Part shown: positions 62,831 to 64,000 of the stretch, piece by piece | Layout: the number at the start of each line of letters is the position of its first letter | Numbering within the stretch: the stretch's first letter is position 1 | The notes under the pieces: generated by a model | What the model was told of the DNA's origin: nothing | Databases searched by the model: none | The model's input: only the letters and a program-made list of their open reading frames with translations | Translations under genes and position numbers: made by a program | Assembly: GCA_003342895.1 (NCBI GenBank) | Contig: PTFA01000337.1 | Coordinates: 744,001 to 808,000 of the forward strand | Reading direction: 5' to 3' | DNA from: Casuarius casuarius | Taxonomy: Eukaryota > Chordata > Aves > Casuariiformes > Casuariidae | DNA: 64,000 nt

Positions 62831-64000
62831 CCATAGCCTTACTTTCCAATTCATTTGAACTAAGGAGGGTAGAGGGTGTCTCACAAAGGTCAGGTATCTG
62901 TTTGCAATACATAANTAATAACAGTCAGCGTTCCTCGGAAATAAAGAAGTTTCCTGAGAAGATAACCCTTGGACTTAACGAAGTCAACCAAAGGTATGGG
63001 CACTGCGGGTTTGCTCTGAAATTGTCCCTCGAGTTCTAGGCAAGATCTGCCCCTTGGATATCACAAGCCTTTTGCTCTGGTCTGTGTCAGAGTAGAATGC
63101 TAGCTTCCAAATAAAAGAATTAAAAAGCAAAACTATCAAGTTACAGGCTGCTTGATTCAAGGAGCGAAATTTAATATTTGCGTAAATTAGAAATAGGGAA
63201 TTTCACTGCTCAGAACCCTTTATTAAAATAAAGCAAAAGAACTTGGATTTTGGCCATGTCATGCTTGATTAAAAGTGAAGAATTTCACTGATATCAGAAT
63301 TTCTCTGGATTTATACTGAAGTAAGGACTTGATCATATAAGGAAATAGGCACTACATGAGATTAAATTTGTGATTTGTACAAATGTTAATTTTCAAACAA
63401 AAACTGTTTAAGATAAATATATCTTTAAACTAACAGGATCACAAAAAGAATGATTATTTATGTCTATGTCTTAAATTAAGGTAACACAGCATGTTTTGTT
63501 TCAGATTTCCAATGAAAGAAAAGCCAATCTTGTATTTATTTTTAAAATGAATGGAGAAATAAGTCTAGACAGGCAACTTTTCCTTGCACTTTTTGTGCAA
63601 CCTGATTAAAATGTGAACTACATGCTTTAGCTATTTTTAAAAAAAAACAAAGGAGGAATAATTGAAATCTCTTTTTTTTTCCCTGCAACTCTCGAATCCT
63701 TCAAGAATCTGCACATTTCCAAAGTGTAATCAAAACCTTATATAGATATGTTTTGCTCTTCTTTTTCTTCCCATATTAAAATATAGGAAGCAATGTTAGC
63801 CAAAAGGTTTTCACCATCTGTGATGGCGAATTAGCTAGCCAGAGTCTTAGGACTGAGCAATAGGTCAGTTATAAGACACAGCAATTTTTGCACAAGACTG
63901 CTAAAGCACTGTCAGTCCTATTCCTTCAAAGAAAAACAAAAAAGCCTGCAAAACACTTCCACCTTCTCCCATTTTCTTTTTTTAAAGAAGCGAGCAGCAA
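62831..64000. other. Unique AT-rich non-coding stretch to the window end
   Basis: No gene or transposon recognised. The part at 63460-63640 is repeat-free with a hairpin-like TTGCACTTTTTGTGCAA near 63583-63599 (arms TTGCAC and GTGCAA around TTTTT). The final bases do not open a recognisable gene. Confidence 0.5.

Noticed and set aside
1..64000. CRISPR array, tRNA, rRNA or bacterial operon
   Set aside because: No regularly spaced direct repeats, no tRNA cloverleaf words and no long adjacent open frames were seen. The CR1 elements place the window in a bird.

Overview
The window looks like non-coding DNA from a bird. Its clearest marker is a CR1 LINE 3' end on the minus strand (20561-21225) that ends in the short CR1 terminal repeat (ATTCTATG-like) and has the usual avian CR1 tail. 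Several older CR1 copies and blocks resembling avian LTRs fit this. The sequence is AT-rich, with scattered single N bases and two N gaps set in poly-A tracts, as expected of a draft vertebrate assembly. I found no protein-coding exon, tRNA, rRNA, CRISPR array or bacterial-type operon. Open frames are short, the longest ATG frame being 151 aa, and the only frame with a recognisable family signature is a decayed reverse transcriptase fragment of CR1. I cannot name the locus or the flanking genes.

Layout. 1-1440 is unique AT-rich DNA. 1440-2640 is an ancient minus-strand CR1. 3350-3720 is a short CpG-rich block holding the longest open frame. 3721-15200 is mostly unique DNA with one small inverted-repeat element (6877-6940) and one possible conserved block (13255-13640). 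15215-15780 is a GC-rich LTR-like insertion. 19350-22620 is an ancient CR1, with an RT remnant near 20000 and an endonuclease GDFN-box remnant near 22435, split by a younger CR1 at 20561-21225. 25330-27570 holds two blocks that look like avian LTR material. 28730-29450 has a TATA-like box and a perfect GTAAGT donor, a possible non-coding first exon. 37080-37420 is another old CR1 piece. 44526-44615 and 55185-55460 are two copies of what seems to be one fold-back (palindromic) element; the second copy has both arms. 57130-57930 is the most CpG-rich and GC-rich block and carries opposed (AC)n and (GT)n runs. 60787-61281 is a perfect 247-bp tandem duplication. 62340-62830 is dense in TAAT/ATTA motifs and is the best candidate for a conserved regulatory element.

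No genes here can be said to work together. The window reads as a gene desert or a very large intron. What stands out is the fold-back element family, the exact tandem duplication, the nested CR1 history, and a few blocks that could be regulatory or give rise to non-coding RNA. All family assignments were made by eye from remembered sequence patterns, not by a database search.
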